Below are positions 45,898-54,956 of a DNA stretch of 64,000 nucleotides, one piece after another. Numbering within the stretch: position 1 is the stretch's first letter; each line of letters begins with the position of its first letter. This DNA is from Synechococcus sp. CBW1108. Its GTDB lineage: Bacteria; Cyanobacteriota; Cyanobacteriia; PCC-6307; Cyanobiaceae. The stretch spans positions 3,075,277 to 3,139,276 of the forward strand of contig NZ_CP060395.1 in assembly GCF_015840335.1 (NCBI RefSeq). The letters run 5' to 3'. The notes under the pieces are model-generated. The model was not told the origin of the DNA and made no database searches. It worked only from the letters and a program-made list of their open reading frames with translations. Position numbers and translations under genes: made by a program.

Positions 45898-48084
45898 ATG
45901 AGCGAGCCCCGCCTCACCGTTGCCCTCTCCAACGATTTCTTCAAAGCGTTCGGGCGGTTGCCGGAGAAGTCGCGCGGCAAGGTGGCCACCTTCATCTCCA
46001 AGTTCCGTGCCAACCCCCGCAGTCCGGGGCTGAACTACGAGCGCATCGAAGGCGGCAAGGACCCCTTCATCCGCTCGATCCGGGTGGATCAGGACATCCG
46101 CTGCATCGTGCGCGCCCCTGATGAAGGCGATACCTACGTGCTGCTCTGGATCGACAAGCACGACGATGCCTACCAATGGGCCCGTCGCCGCACCTGCCAT
46201 GTGAACCGGGTATCTGGAGCCCTGCAGGTGGTGGATGTGGAAGCCGCCGAGCTCGCCGTAGGAGACGCGATCGCTGCGGCTGTGAGCGAGGCTCTGGCCA
46301 ATCAGCCCCCCGTACCCCAGCCGGCTCCGGCCCAAACCCAGGTCGGCTCACTGTTTGCCCATTGCAGCGACGACCAGCTGATGTTGCTCGGCGTCCCCGA
46401 GGCCTTGCTGCCCGCCGTACGCGCCGTCAGCAGTGAGGAGGCACTGAGTCGCCTGATCGAATGGGTGCCGCAGGACTGCGTCGATGGCCTGATCCTGCTG
46501 GCTGATGGCAAACCGATTGAGGTGGTGATCGAGGAGCTGGAGCGGCAGCGCCCCGCCGCGATCGATCCCACCGATGTGGCGGCGGCACTGGAGACGCCCG
46601 AGAGCAAGGCCGAGTTCCTGGTGATCACCGACGACGACGTGCTCGAAGCGATGCTTTCGGCACCGCTGGAGCGCTGGCGCGTGTTTCTCCACCCCAGCCA
46701 GCGCCGTCTGGTGGAGCGCCAGTGGAGTGGCGCTGTGCGGGTGCTGGGCGGAGCCGGGACCGGCAAGACCGTGGTGGCCATGCACCGGGCCCGCTGGCTG
46801 GCCAAGGAGCTGATCAAAGCCGACGCCCCCGGCCGGGTGCTGTTCACCACCTTCACCCGCAACCTGGCCACCGACATCCGCGCCAACCTCACCAAGATCT
46901 GCAGCCCTGAGGAGCTGCAGCGGATCGAGGTGATTCACCTTGATGGCTGGGTGATGACGTTCCTCAAGGCTCAGGGCCTGCAGGTGCGCGTGTTCAACGA
47001 CGAGGCGCGTGACAGCTGCTGGAGCCTGGCCATGGATGTGGCCGACACGTCACTCGGCCTTGATGAGCGCTTCTACCGCGAGGAGTGGAAAGACGTGGTG
47101 CTCGCCCAGGGCTGCCGCAGCCGCGATGAGTACCTGATGGCCCGCCGCGTCGGACGCGGCACCCGCCTCAGCCGCCCGCAGCGCGCCCAGATCTGGCCGG
47201 TGTTCGACGCGGTGCGCGCCGAATTCCGCCAGCGGGGCCTGTGGGAGCCGGAGGAGGCCAAACAGATCGCCGCCGACCTGATCCACAAGTCAGCAGGCTC
47301 CCCGCTATTTGCCGCCGTGGTGGTGGATGAGGCCCAGGATCTCGACGTGGCCTCCTTCTCGCTGCTGCGGGCCCTTGTCGGTGAGCCCCGCGCCAATGAT
47401 CTGTTCATCGTCGGCGATCCCCACCAGCGCATCTACGGCAAGCCGGTGGTGCTCAGCCGCTGCGGCATCGACATCCGTGGCCGCGCCCGCAAGCTGCGCA
47501 TCAATTACCGCACCACTGAGGAAACCCGCGCCTGGGCCACCGCCGTGCTCCACGGCCTCGATTTCGATGATCTCGATGGGGGCAGCGATCCCGCCAGCGA
47601 CTATCGCTCTCTGCTCCATGGTGACCATCCCTTGGTGCAGGGCTTCGAGGATCCCGCAGAGGAGCAGCGTTTCCTGGTGAGCACCCTGCGGCAGCTGCGC
47701 GACGAGCAACAGTCCCTGGCCTCCACCTGCGTGGCGGCCCGCACCAACAAGGCCGTGGAGAAGCTCGAAGCCCTGCTCAAGGGCGAGGGTTTTGCCACCC
47801 GGGTGATCAACGCCGAGGAGTCCGACGACCCCAGCGATCCAGCCCTGCGGCTCGCCACCATGCACCGGGTCAAGGGTCTGGAGTTCGACCAGGTCTTTCT
47901 GCCGGGCCTCGATGCCTCCCAGATGCCCCTGCAGGTGGAAGTCAACAAACGGCCTGATGCCCTCTCCAGGGAGCTTTTCGAGCAGCAGGAGCGCTCACTG
48001 CTGCATGTGGCGGCCACGCGAGCCAAGAAGCGGGTGGTGGTGAGCTACAGCGGCAAGGCTTCACCTTTTCTCGGCCGGAGCTGA
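45898..48084 (+). CDS. UvrD-like helicase with RelE-like N-terminal domain
   Basis: The first 105 residues resemble a RelE/ParE toxin fold (LSNDFFKAFGRLPEKSRGKV, then SIRVDQDIRCIVRAPDEGD and YVLLWIDKHDDAYQWA). The rest is a superfamily 1A helicase: LGGAGTGKTVVAM near 283, VVVDEAQDLD near 475, IVGDPHQRIYG near 502, LRINYRTTEETR near 535, and MHRVKGLEFDQVF near 655, with LHVAATRAKKRV near the end. It starts 67 bases after the large helicase and ends 17 before an HEPN-like gene, so the three probably form one operon. The toxin-like domain may be a regulatory or RNA-binding module. Confidence 0.82.
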   Translation: MSEPRLTVALSNDFFKAFGRLPEKSRGKVATFISKFRANPRSPGLNYERIEGGKDPFIRSIRVDQDIRCIVRAPDEGDTYVLLWIDKHDDAYQWARRRTCHVNRVSGALQVVDVEAAELAVGDAIAAAVSEALANQPPVPQPAPAQTQVGSLFAHCSDDQLMLLGVPEALLPAVRAVSSEEALSRLIEWVPQDCVDGLILLADGKPIEVVIEELERQRPAAIDPTDVAAALETPESKAEFLVITDDDVLEAMLSAPLERWRVFLHPSQRRLVERQWSGAVRVLGGAGTGKTVVAMHRARWLAKELIKADAPGRVLFTTFTRNLATDIRANLTKICSPEELQRIEVIHLDGWVMTFLKAQGLQVRVFNDEARDSCWSLAMDVADTSLGLDERFYREEWKDVVLAQGCRSRDEYLMARRVGRGTRLSRPQRAQIWPVFDAVRAEFRQRGLWEPEEAKQIAADLIHKSAGSPLFAAVVVDEAQDLDVASFSLLRALVGEPRANDLFIVGDPHQRIYGKPVVLSRCGIDIRGRARKLRINYRTTEETRAWATAVLHGLDFDDLDGGSDPASDYRSLLHGDHPLVQGFEDPAEEQRFLVSTLRQLRDEQQSLASTCVAARTNKAVEKLEALLKGEGFATRVINAEESDDPSDPALRLATMHRVKGLEFDQVFLPGLDASQMPLQVEVNKRPDALSRELFEQQERSLLHVAATRAKKRVVVSYSGKASPFLGRS

Positions 48085-48101
48085 GCCCAGCCCCCTTAGC
48101 C

Positions 48102-48686
48102 ATGGCTTCAGGTTCCCCGGACAACTCGAGCAAGACAGCTGTTGACGGGGCCAGGACCATTGCCCTGCAGATGCTGGAAGAGCGTGGCCGCGGCGCCGTG
48201 CTGGTAGGAGTGGCTCGCGTGGACACCGCCCTGGAGCACCTGCTGCAGGCCGTGATGGGTCCGGGCCCCGTCCAGGGTGATGGCCTATTTCTGCCCGATC
48301 GCCCCCTGGGTTCCCTGGGCGCCAAGGCGGCCCTGGCCAGCCGGCTGGGTCTGATCGATGCCCCAGTGGCGCAGGCGCTTGCGGTGCTGCGCAAGCTGCG
48401 CAACGCCTTCGCCCACTCGGCTGATTCCGCCTCCCTAGCCGATCCCGCCCACAGCGCTCGCCTGGCCGAAGTGGTCTCCCAGGCCCGTAGCAATCCCCTC
48501 TGGGATCCACTGGAAACTGTCCTTGCTACCCAGCCACCCACACCCCACGGCATGCTGGATCCCGCCCTGCGCGATTACATCCTTCTGATCACGATTCTAG
48601 TGGCGTTTCTGGAGGCCATGGCCCAGCAGCTGCGGCCCTACCAGCCACCGGTTGTGATGGGCTTTTCAGGGGTCATGGTGAGCTGA
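48102..48686 (+). CDS. HEPN/MltR-like helical protein
   Basis: The 194-residue helical protein carries LRKLRNAFAHS near residue 95-105, with the Arg, four residues, His spacing of HEPN ribonucleases; the same motif occurs in MltR-like proteins. The preceding VGVARVDTALEHLLQAVMG and LGAKAALASRLGLID fit the MltR pattern. It lies just behind the UvrD-like helicase. It could be an RNA-cutting effector or a structural helical protein; motif evidence alone does not decide. Its stop overlaps the convergent recD2 stop by 14 bases. Confidence 0.6.
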   Translation: MASGSPDNSSKTAVDGARTIALQMLEERGRGAVLVGVARVDTALEHLLQAVMGPGPVQGDGLFLPDRPLGSLGAKAALASRLGLIDAPVAQALAVLRKLRNAFAHSADSASLADPAHSARLAEVVSQARSNPLWDPLETVLATQPPTPHGMLDPALRDYILLITILVAFLEAMAQQLRPYQPPVVMGFSGVMVS

Positions 48687-50976
48687 GCCACTCGGCCAAC
48701 TTGGTGCAGCGCCTGCGGCCCAGGTGGTTCTTGACCGCCATGGCCAGGGCCTTCTTCTGGCCCACCACCACCACCAGCTGCTTGCCGCGGGTGAGGCCCG
48801 TGTATACCAGGTTGCGCTGCAGCATCGCGTAGTGCTGGGTGAGCAATGGGATCACCACCGCCGGGTATTCGCTGCCCTGGCTCTTGTGGATCGTGCAGGC
48901 ATAGGCGGGTACCAGATGATCGAGCTCCCCCCAGCCGTAGACCACCACCCGGCTCCCGGCCGCAGCGGCATTGCCACCTGCCTCGCTGGTGGGGAACAGC
49001 ACGCTCAGTTCACTGTTGTCTGAGTCGATCGCATCGATCGTGCCCACATCGCCGTTGAACACCTCCTTCTCGTAGTCGTTGGCGATCTGCATCACCTTGT
49101 CGCCGGGTGCAAAGCGCCAGCCAAAGCGCTCCACCTGCTCGACTGGATCGGGATTGAGCAGCTGCTGCAGCTCCACGTTCAGCGATCTTGAGCCACAGCC
49201 ACCGCGTGCCATCGGGCAGAGCACCTGCACCTGGCTGATCGGATCGAAGCCAAAGCGGGTCGGGATACGCTCGCCCACCACCTTGAGGATCAGGGCCACC
49301 GCCTGCTCAGGCGTCTCGGCCGACAGGAAGTAGAAGTCGCTGCTCTTGCCCTCGGGTGGGGAGCGCAGATCGGGGATGGTGCCGGAGTTGATGGCATGGG
49401 CGGTGGTGATGATCCGGCTGGAAGCTGCCTGACGGAATACCTCGGTGAGACGGGTGACCGGCACTGCGCCGCTGGCGATCACATCGGCCAGCACCTGACC
49501 GGGCCCCACTGATGGCAGCTGGTCCACATCCCCCACCAGCAGCAGCGCTGCCTCCGGTGGAATCGCCGCCAGCAGGGAGGCCATCAACGGCACATCCACC
49601 ATCGAGGTCTCATCCACCACCAGCAGGTCGCATTCCAACGGCAGGTCGGCGCCACGCCGGAAGCCGTAGCTGGCTGGGTCGAACTCCAGCAGCCGGTGGA
49701 TGGTCTTGGCCTCCAGCCCCGAGGCCTCAGTCATGCGCTTGGCGGCACGGCCGGTGGGGGCGCAGAGCTGGATGCGCAGCTTCTTGGCCGCCAGGATCTG
49801 CAGGATGGCGTTGATTAGGGTGGTTTTGCCCACCCCCGGTCCGCCGGTGATCACCAGCACCTTGCTGGCCAGGGCCAGCTGCACTGCCGCCCGCTGGCTT
49901 GCTGCCAGCTCCAGACCCAGGCGCTGCTCCACCCAACCGATCGCCCGCAGCGCGTCGATCACGCCCCAGGGTGGTGACCCCTGCAGCTGCTCCAGCAGCG
50001 CCTCGGCGATCTGGCGCTCGGCCTTGTACAGATGGCTCAGGAAGATGGCCGGCTCGCCGGCCAGGCTGTCGGCCACCACGGAGCACTCGCTGAGCTCCAG
50101 GTCCAGGGCCGCCTGGATCTGCTCGGGCTCCAGCGGCACGCGAGTGGTGGCGCCGGTTTCCTCCGGCCGCTCCACCGCCAAGAGCGCCCCGGCCAGCTTG
50201 AGCAGTTCGGCGGTGGGCAGGCCGCAGTGGCCATCACCGCTGGCCTCCAGCAGGGCGTAGTTGATCCCAGCCCGCAGGCGGATCGTGGCGGTGGGCTCGA
50301 TGCCAAGTCGCGCCGCGATGGCATCGGCGGTGCGGAAGCCGATGCCGCGGATGTCGCGGGCCAGGCGGTAGGGGTTCTCCGCCATCACCTGCACAGCGTC
50401 GTTCCCATACGTCTTGAAGATCCGCACCGCCCGGGCGGTGCCGACGCCATGGCTGTGCAGGAACACCATGATTTCGCGCACCACCTTCTGATCCGCCCAG
50501 GCCTGGGCGATGCGGCCGGCGCGTACCTTGCCGATGCCTGGCACCTCTCGCAGGCGTTCGGGGGCCTGCTCGATCACCTCGAACACCTCAGAGCCAAAGG
50601 AGGCAACGAGCTTGCTGGCGTAGATCGGGCCGATGCCGCGGATCATCCCCGAGCCCAGGTATTTCTCGATCCCCTCGGCAGTGGTCGGAGCGGAGGAACG
50701 CAGGAAGGCGGCCTTGAACTGCTGGCCGTGCTCCCTGCTGTTCACCCAGGTGCCGGAGACGGTGACCCATTCGCCGGCACTGATCTCGGCGGCATGGCCC
50801 ACCACTGTGACCAGATCGCGATGGCCGCGGGCCTTGATGCGCAGCACGCAGAAGCCGTTTTCAGCGTTGTGGAAGGTGACGCGCTCGATTGAGCCGGCCA
50901 GCACTTCGGTGGGCTGGCCGGCGCCCAGTGCTCCGCTGCTGCCGTTCGGCTGCCTGCTCTCAGCCGCTCCGGCCAT
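48673..50976 (-). CDS. recD2: RecD2-type DNA helicase
   Basis: The 767-residue protein is an ATP-dependent 5'-3' DNA helicase of the RecD2 group, which works without RecBC. The N-terminal OB-like region (AGSIERVTFHNAENGFCVLRIKA) and helix-hairpin-helix repeats (RGIGPIYASKLV; VPGIGKVRAGRI; IRGIGFRTADAIA) are characteristic. ITGGPGVGKTTL is near 385, LVVDETSMVD near 456, LVGDVDQLPSVGPG near 482, and AYACTIHKSQGSE near 705. I chose the ATG at 50976; the frame upstream is Arg/Ser-rich and overlaps a small gene. It is probably cotranscribed with the 70-residue gene before it. Confidence 0.92.
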   Translation of the reverse strand: MAGAAESRQPNGSSGALGAGQPTEVLAGSIERVTFHNAENGFCVLRIKARGHRDLVTVVGHAAEISAGEWVTVSGTWVNSREHGQQFKAAFLRSSAPTTAEGIEKYLGSGMIRGIGPIYASKLVASFGSEVFEVIEQAPERLREVPGIGKVRAGRIAQAWADQKVVREIMVFLHSHGVGTARAVRIFKTYGNDAVQVMAENPYRLARDIRGIGFRTADAIAARLGIEPTATIRLRAGINYALLEASGDGHCGLPTAELLKLAGALLAVERPEETGATTRVPLEPEQIQAALDLELSECSVVADSLAGEPAIFLSHLYKAERQIAEALLEQLQGSPPWGVIDALRAIGWVEQRLGLELAASQRAAVQLALASKVLVITGGPGVGKTTLINAILQILAAKKLRIQLCAPTGRAAKRMTEASGLEAKTIHRLLEFDPASYGFRRGADLPLECDLLVVDETSMVDVPLMASLLAAIPPEAALLLVGDVDQLPSVGPGQVLADVIASGAVPVTRLTEVFRQAASSRIITTAHAINSGTIPDLRSPPEGKSSDFYFLSAETPEQAVALILKVVGERIPTRFGFDPISQVQVLCPMARGGCGSRSLNVELQQLLNPDPVEQVERFGWRFAPGDKVMQIANDYEKEVFNGDVGTIDAIDSDNSELSVLFPTSEAGGNAAAAGSRVVVYGWGELDHLVPAYACTIHKSQGSEYPAVVIPLLTQHYAMLQRNLVYTGLTRGKQLVVVVGQKKALAMAVKNHLGRRRCTKLAEWLSSP

Positions 50977-51172
50977 CGGCCAGGTCCTCCGCGGCGTTGA
51001 CCCCTCCGGTGCTCTCTTCCTCGATGCTGTAGTACTCCCGCTCATCCGAGCAGCACAGGTCGCTGTAGTAGCGCTCCAGCACCGCGTAGGCCGCGTCGTA
51101 CGTCTGATACGACTGGCCGGCGATGGTGTCCGGCTGGCCGTCATCGCGGACGATGCGGTAAGGGGTCATCAA
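50960..51172 (-). CDS. Small acidic conserved protein upstream of recD2
   Basis: The 70-residue protein is Tyr- and acid-rich (PYRIVRDDGQPDTIAG, then YDAAYAVLERYYSDLCC and EREYYSIEEE). It resembles small cyanobacterial hypotheticals with a beta-helix unit. It overlaps the recD2 start by 17 bases, indicating coupling. Function unknown. Confidence 0.55.
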   Translation of the reverse strand: MMTPYRIVRDDGQPDTIAGQSYQTYDAAYAVLERYYSDLCCSDEREYYSIEEESTGGVNAAEDLADGRSG

Positions 51173-51278
51173 GCGATCGGGCGCGGCAGGCCCAGTGTCT
51201 CAGCGGCTGAGCAGGGGCTGCTGCATCGGGGGCAGGGATGGGGGAGCAGGGTCCCTCCGGGCCGGCGCACACCCACCG

Positions 51279-51326
51279 CATCCCTCGGCCAGCCCTCTCG
51301 CCGCGTCAAGGGTCGAGCCATGTCAG
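51279..51326 (+). repeat. 48-bp dispersed repeat, copy 1
   Basis: The segment ATCCCTCGGCCAGCCCTCTC followed by GCCGCGTCAAGG and GAGCCATG occurs here and, with few changes, at 53347-53390. Copy 1 straddles the 3' end of the HNH gene; copy 2 follows the methyltransferase. Such short repeats near gene ends may be leftovers of the same mobile or duplicated segment. Confidence 0.6.
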
Positions 51327-52261
51327 CTTCGCAGGGCTTCCCGATGGGCACCAAGGAAAGCCTCCTGCTCGCGGCTGAACGGCCGGATCAGATTCGCCCC
51401 TCCAATACCCCAGCAGCGCAGGGCCTCTCCAGCGGCCTCGTGCTGCCAGATCAGCTGCCCACCGGAATCAAAGCTGATCCAATGGCGGTCAAACAGCTTG
51501 TCCACATGGGGGGAAAGCAGCAGGCCATTGGCGCCGCTCAGCCGTTCGCTGTTGTCGCAGTCTCTCCAGGGTTTGATATGGCTCGCCACCAGAAACTGCT
51601 GCCGCGCCAGCCCCGTGACCCGGCAGGCCGGCTCCAATTCCGACACCCGATGGCGGAACAACCCCTGCCCCAGCCGTGCCTTGGTGAGGGCATCCCGCTC
51701 GGTGCTGCTTGGAACGTCGCGCAGCAGCTGCATGTCATCGAGCAGCGCGGCGGTGTACTCACCTTCTTCCGCCAGCACAACCAGGTGCACCCGCACCGCT
51801 GCATCGGCGTGGTCTTCTATCAGCTTGAGCAGCAGCAGACCCAGGGTTTCGCCAAGCCCCGCCAGATACACCCCCTGGTTGCCCCGGCCTGAGCTGGTGC
51901 TGATTGGGCTATGGCGCTCGGGCAGCAGCGGTTGCAGTAGCTCAAAAAATGTCTGCGGCACCAGCGGCTGTTGCAGCGGCTGCCAGTTCACCCGCACCAG
52001 CCAACCATCCTGGCTCCAGTTGTCGCCTGCAGATCCAAATTCAGGCGGCTTCTGTGCCGTGATCGCCGCCGTTTCCACCAACCCGATCTGGCTGATCCTG
52101 CCGTTGGCGTAGCTGAACACCACATCCCCACCCTCGCAGCGCGTGAGGTTGTCGTAGCTCACATTTCGGGCGCCGTTGGCATTGGTCTTGGGCGACCAGA
52201 TATAGCCGCCGTCGGTTTCCTGCCGGTAGGTCTGTTTGTGGTTGACCCACCAGTAGGCCAT
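51323..52261 (-). CDS. HNH endonuclease with EVE-like N-terminal domain
   Basis: The 312-residue protein has an N-terminal EVE-like region (MAYWWVNHKQTYRQE, then GGDVVFSYANGRISQIG near 45), which in other systems reads modified bases. The C-terminal HNH region contains CRVTGLARQQFLVASHIKPW near 215 and NGLLLSPHVDKLFDRHWISF near 245. This is the architecture of modification-dependent restriction endonucleases. I chose the ATG at 52261, since the residues upstream are not family-like. It lies between recD2 and a methyltransferase on the other strand. Confidence 0.82.
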   Translation of the reverse strand: MAYWWVNHKQTYRQETDGGYIWSPKTNANGARNVSYDNLTRCEGGDVVFSYANGRISQIGLVETAAITAQKPPEFGSAGDNWSQDGWLVRVNWQPLQQPLVPQTFFELLQPLLPERHSPISTSSGRGNQGVYLAGLGETLGLLLLKLIEDHADAAVRVHLVVLAEEGEYTAALLDDMQLLRDVPSSTERDALTKARLGQGLFRHRVSELEPACRVTGLARQQFLVASHIKPWRDCDNSERLSGANGLLLSPHVDKLFDRHWISFDSGGQLIWQHEAAGEALRCWGIGGANLIRPFSREQEAFLGAHREALRS

Positions 52262-52398
52262 CAATGGTGGCTGGGGTTTGACCTGTTGTAGCCCAGGCGA
52301 ACAATCGCCGCCTCGAGCACGGGCGCCGAGGGCGCGCTCAATGCTCTGATGGCCAGGAGCCACCCTCCATCCTCCAGCTGGACAAGGCCTCAGTACGC

Positions 52399-53262
52399 AT
52401 GGACATCCTTTCCCACGGTCACAGCATCACCTCGACGGCCGGGGAGACTCCCTCGGACGTGGCCCGGCTGCGGGCGGAGCTCAGCGAGTTTGAGCTGGGC
52501 CGGTACCTGCTCAACAATCTGGGCTTGAACGGTCAGTGGACCTCCTACGTGCTGCTGTACCCCGAACGCGGCTCACAAACCCGGCTCAGCAGTGATGGAT
52601 CGCCCCTGGGTGAGCTGGAGACTTGGTTGCTGGAGCGCTGTCCGCTCCTGCTGGCGACGCAGCAGCGCTTCTCTCTCATGCGTGGGCTGACCCAGCCGTT
52701 GCTGCGATCCGGCATGCAACTCGCCTCCCTGCCATCAGGGCTGATGGACGACCTGCTGACACTGGACTACGCGGCATGCCATGACGTCAGCCTCACCGCC
52801 ATTGATCTCGATGCCAAGGCGCTGGATGCTGCGCTGCGCAACCACAGCGAGCGTCACACCCCCGTGGCCATGGCGTGCGAACAACGGGATGCCTGGCAAC
52901 TGAGCTGCCAGGGGCGCTGGGATCTGATCACCAGCAACGGCCTGAACATCTACGTCGACGACGACCAGCTCTGCACAGCCTTTTACCGCCAGGTGGCCGA
53001 GGCCCTGCGACCAGAGGGGGTGTTCATCGTCAGTTTCATCACCCCGCCCGATCATTGGAAGCCCTACTCGCGGGCCGACCTAGAGCAGCAGCGCCTGCTA
53101 TTCCAAGATGTTGTGCCGGTGCGCTGGATGTGCCACCGGGATGAGGCCACCACCCGTGGACAGCTGGCCGAGGCCGGCTTGGAGGTGATCAGCGTGCACT
53201 ACGACGAGCAGCGCATGTTCCCGGCCGTGTTGGCTCGCAAGCACGGCTCTGCCCTGCTGTAG
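52399..53262 (+). CDS. Class I SAM-dependent methyltransferase
   Basis: The 287-residue protein has a Rossmann-type methyltransferase core: a helix-leading SLPSGLMDDLLTLDY near 113 in the place of motif I, LTAIDLDAKALDAAL near 133 (the acidic ribose-binding residue), and WDLITSNGLNIYVDD near 175, then LRPEGVFIVSFI near 205. The motif I glycines are weak. The substrate is unknown; it resembles small-molecule rather than DNA methyltransferases. It is divergent from the HNH gene, about 140 bases away. Confidence 0.75.
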   Translation: MDILSHGHSITSTAGETPSDVARLRAELSEFELGRYLLNNLGLNGQWTSYVLLYPERGSQTRLSSDGSPLGELETWLLERCPLLLATQQRFSLMRGLTQPLLRSGMQLASLPSGLMDDLLTLDYAACHDVSLTAIDLDAKALDAALRNHSERHTPVAMACEQRDAWQLSCQGRWDLITSNGLNIYVDDDQLCTAFYRQVAEALRPEGVFIVSFITPPDHWKPYSRADLEQQRLLFQDVVPVRWMCHRDEATTRGQLAEAGLEVISVHYDEQRMFPAVLARKHGSALL

Positions 53263-53346
53263 CCGAGGGATGCCTGCTCAAGGTTGGTTTGCCCCGCAGC
53301 ATTATCGGCGATTGGCTTGCCACCAGGCCGTCAAACAGCCACCTGA

Positions 53347-53390
53347 ATCCCTCGGCCAGTCCTCGCGCCGCGTCAAGGATCAGGCCATGC
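53347..53390 (+). repeat. 48-bp dispersed repeat, copy 2
   Basis: This copy matches the segment at 51279-51326 (ATCCCTCGGCCAGTCCTCGC, then GCCGCGTCAAGG and GGCCATG). It opens the decayed repeat region that follows the methyltransferase gene. Confidence 0.6.
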
Positions 53391-53596
53391 GCCCCTGCGG
53401 GGCGTCCTTGCCACGGCGCTGCGGCCGGTCGGTGGGGGTGGGGTCTCCGCCGTCCCCCGATGGCTGCCGTTACGAAATCCAGCTGGACAAGGGACCCTCC
53501 GCTTCAGAAGGAGGCTGGTGGTTTGCCCTCGCAGAGGAGCAGCTGAGCCAGCTGGCATTGCCGGAGGAGGACGCGGCAGGTCATCGGCTGATTTGA
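53387..53596 (+). pseudogene. Remnant of a plus-strand hypothetical gene
   Basis: The frame ends YEIQLDKGPSASEGGWWFAL, then AEEQLSQLALPEEDAAGHRL. The part LAEEQLSQ..LALPEE recurs at 56267-56330 as LAEEPLSHQAEQLALPEE. The two lie in similar places beside copies of the same minus-strand gene family. The frame looks like a broken piece of a once larger unit. Confidence 0.4.
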
Positions 53597-54012
53597 GACT
53601 GCAGCAGAGGCCAACTGGGCGCTCCCCCGCCAGACAAGCCATGACGCCGGACAAGCACACCCCTGGCCGTGCTCGACGGTTTCGTGGCATGGATGCCGTA
53701 GTGCTCGAGGATGAAAGGAGCGGCATCGTCGGGAATCCCACCAGTCTCGCCCCACTTCGAGACGCCATCGGGGCAAAACCCTTACGCCACAAGCGATCTG
53801 GCGCATGGAAGGGGATTTTCGTCATCGGCTGATTTAAGACCGCGAGTGAGACCGCCTTGATCCACCCCCGCCATTGCCGCTATGGCCCTTATCGAGATGC
53901 GGAAGGTGCCGTCTGGTTGGAGCTTGAACTGCGACCGGTCGAGCTCAAGGCTGTCACCTGGGGTGCACAAGGAGGCTGACCTGAGACTGCGGACAAGCCC
54001 GCCATGGCCCAT
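53581..54012 (-). pseudogene. Decayed copy of the repeat-family gene (in-frame stop)
   Basis: The frame begins with a segment matching the intact gene at 55653: LELDRSQFKLQPDGTFRIS, then AAMAGVDQGGLTRGLKSA and LPCARSLVA. A TAA stop follows where the intact gene has CAA (Gln). Past the stop the same frame continues GFCPDGVSKWGETGGIP and DDAAPFILEHYGIHA for 40 more codons before diverging. So one base change plus loss of the C-terminus made this copy non-functional. Confidence 0.75.
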
Positions 54013-54538
54013 GAAACCTCAACCAACAATGCATTGGGCGCGGTTGTGGGCCTTACGCCGTTTAGTCAACCCACTTTGGAGAATGCTCGCCCACAAGCCA
54101 GCATCACGCTGCCAACCCATACCATGGTGGTGCCAATGCCTGCTGTCGCGGCGTGGGCGGCACGGGTCCCCCTGTTTTCACGCAGGGGATAGGAGGTCCG
54201 CCAGCCACTTCCAGCGACCAAAGGGTGGTGACGCGCTGCCACTGCATCGGTTGCCGCTGCTACTGCTCGGTCTGGGCCAGGGCGGGGATGGGCGCAGCAA
54301 TGGCCGCGGCTAGGAGCCGTGAAGGGCTTATTGGGGAAGGCATTGCCGTGATGGCGGTCGTGGTTGCCAGCTGGTGGGCCGGGCCCATCGCTGCTGACCC
54401 CGACACCATGGCATCGTGAACGCTAAAGCGTGGTGAGGAGTTCTGGCTGAGTACTTACTCACCAGGCCATTGCTGCATTGAGATAAACGCTAAGGCGTGG
54501 TGCTGCGCTTATCCTGGGTTTGCGTATTGACCTTGACC
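54013..54538. other. Gene-poor stretch with short repeats
   Basis: No supported gene. AACGCTAARGCGTGGTG occurs at 54420-54436 and 54486-54502, each with a small internal palindrome (ACGCT/AGCGT). Between them GAGTA-CT-TACTC forms another palindrome near 54449. The open frames here are Pro/Ala-rich without family character. Confidence 0.4.
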
Positions 54539-54946
54539 ATGGCCGCTGCTTACTCGCTGGGTGATCCAGTTCCCAGACGGGTGCGTTGGATCTCCGAGCC
54601 CTGGGCCTGGTGTGGCCAAAGCGGCTCAACCAACAAGGAGGCACGCTGCAGCACCTGCCCTACCTGCAGCCGCAACTTCATCTCAGGCACCAGGCAGACC
54701 AACGCCATTGGCACCCCAGGCCGCTACCAGTGGAAGCAGCAATCCCGCTGCAGCGACTGCCTGCCTGAATACCTGCGGCAACAGAAGAACACCCGCCAGA
54801 AGCGATACAGGGGCCGCCACCGGGTTGAACGCCAGGCCTCCTGCGAACACTGCTCAGCGAGCTTCACTCCCCAGCGATCCACCGCCAGGTTCTGCTCCAC
54901 TGCCTGCCGAGCTGCAGCTCACCGCCAGCAGAAGGAGCAGCCCTAG
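54539..54946 (+). CDS. Zinc-ribbon-like small protein
   Basis: The 135-residue protein has four Cys pairs: CSTCPTC near 38-44, CSDC near 73, CEHC near 104, and CSTAC near 121, with a basic Arg/Lys-rich stretch between the second and third (RQQKNTRQKRYRGRHR). The pattern suggests two zinc ribbons and nucleic-acid binding, as in phage or transposon accessory proteins. I chose the ATG at 54539; the frame upstream to 54497 is hydrophobic. Exact family not recognised. Confidence 0.55.
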   Translation: MAAAYSLGDPVPRRVRWISEPWAWCGQSGSTNKEARCSTCPTCSRNFISGTRQTNAIGTPGRYQWKQQSRCSDCLPEYLRQQKNTRQKRYRGRHRVERQASCEHCSASFTPQRSTARFCSTACRAAAHRQQKEQP

Positions 54947-54956
54947 CCCTAGCTAC

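Noticed and set aside
51279-53390. CRISPR array
   Set aside because: The 48-bp repeat occurs only twice, 2 kb apart, without spacers; no regular repeat-spacer pattern was seen anywhere in the window.
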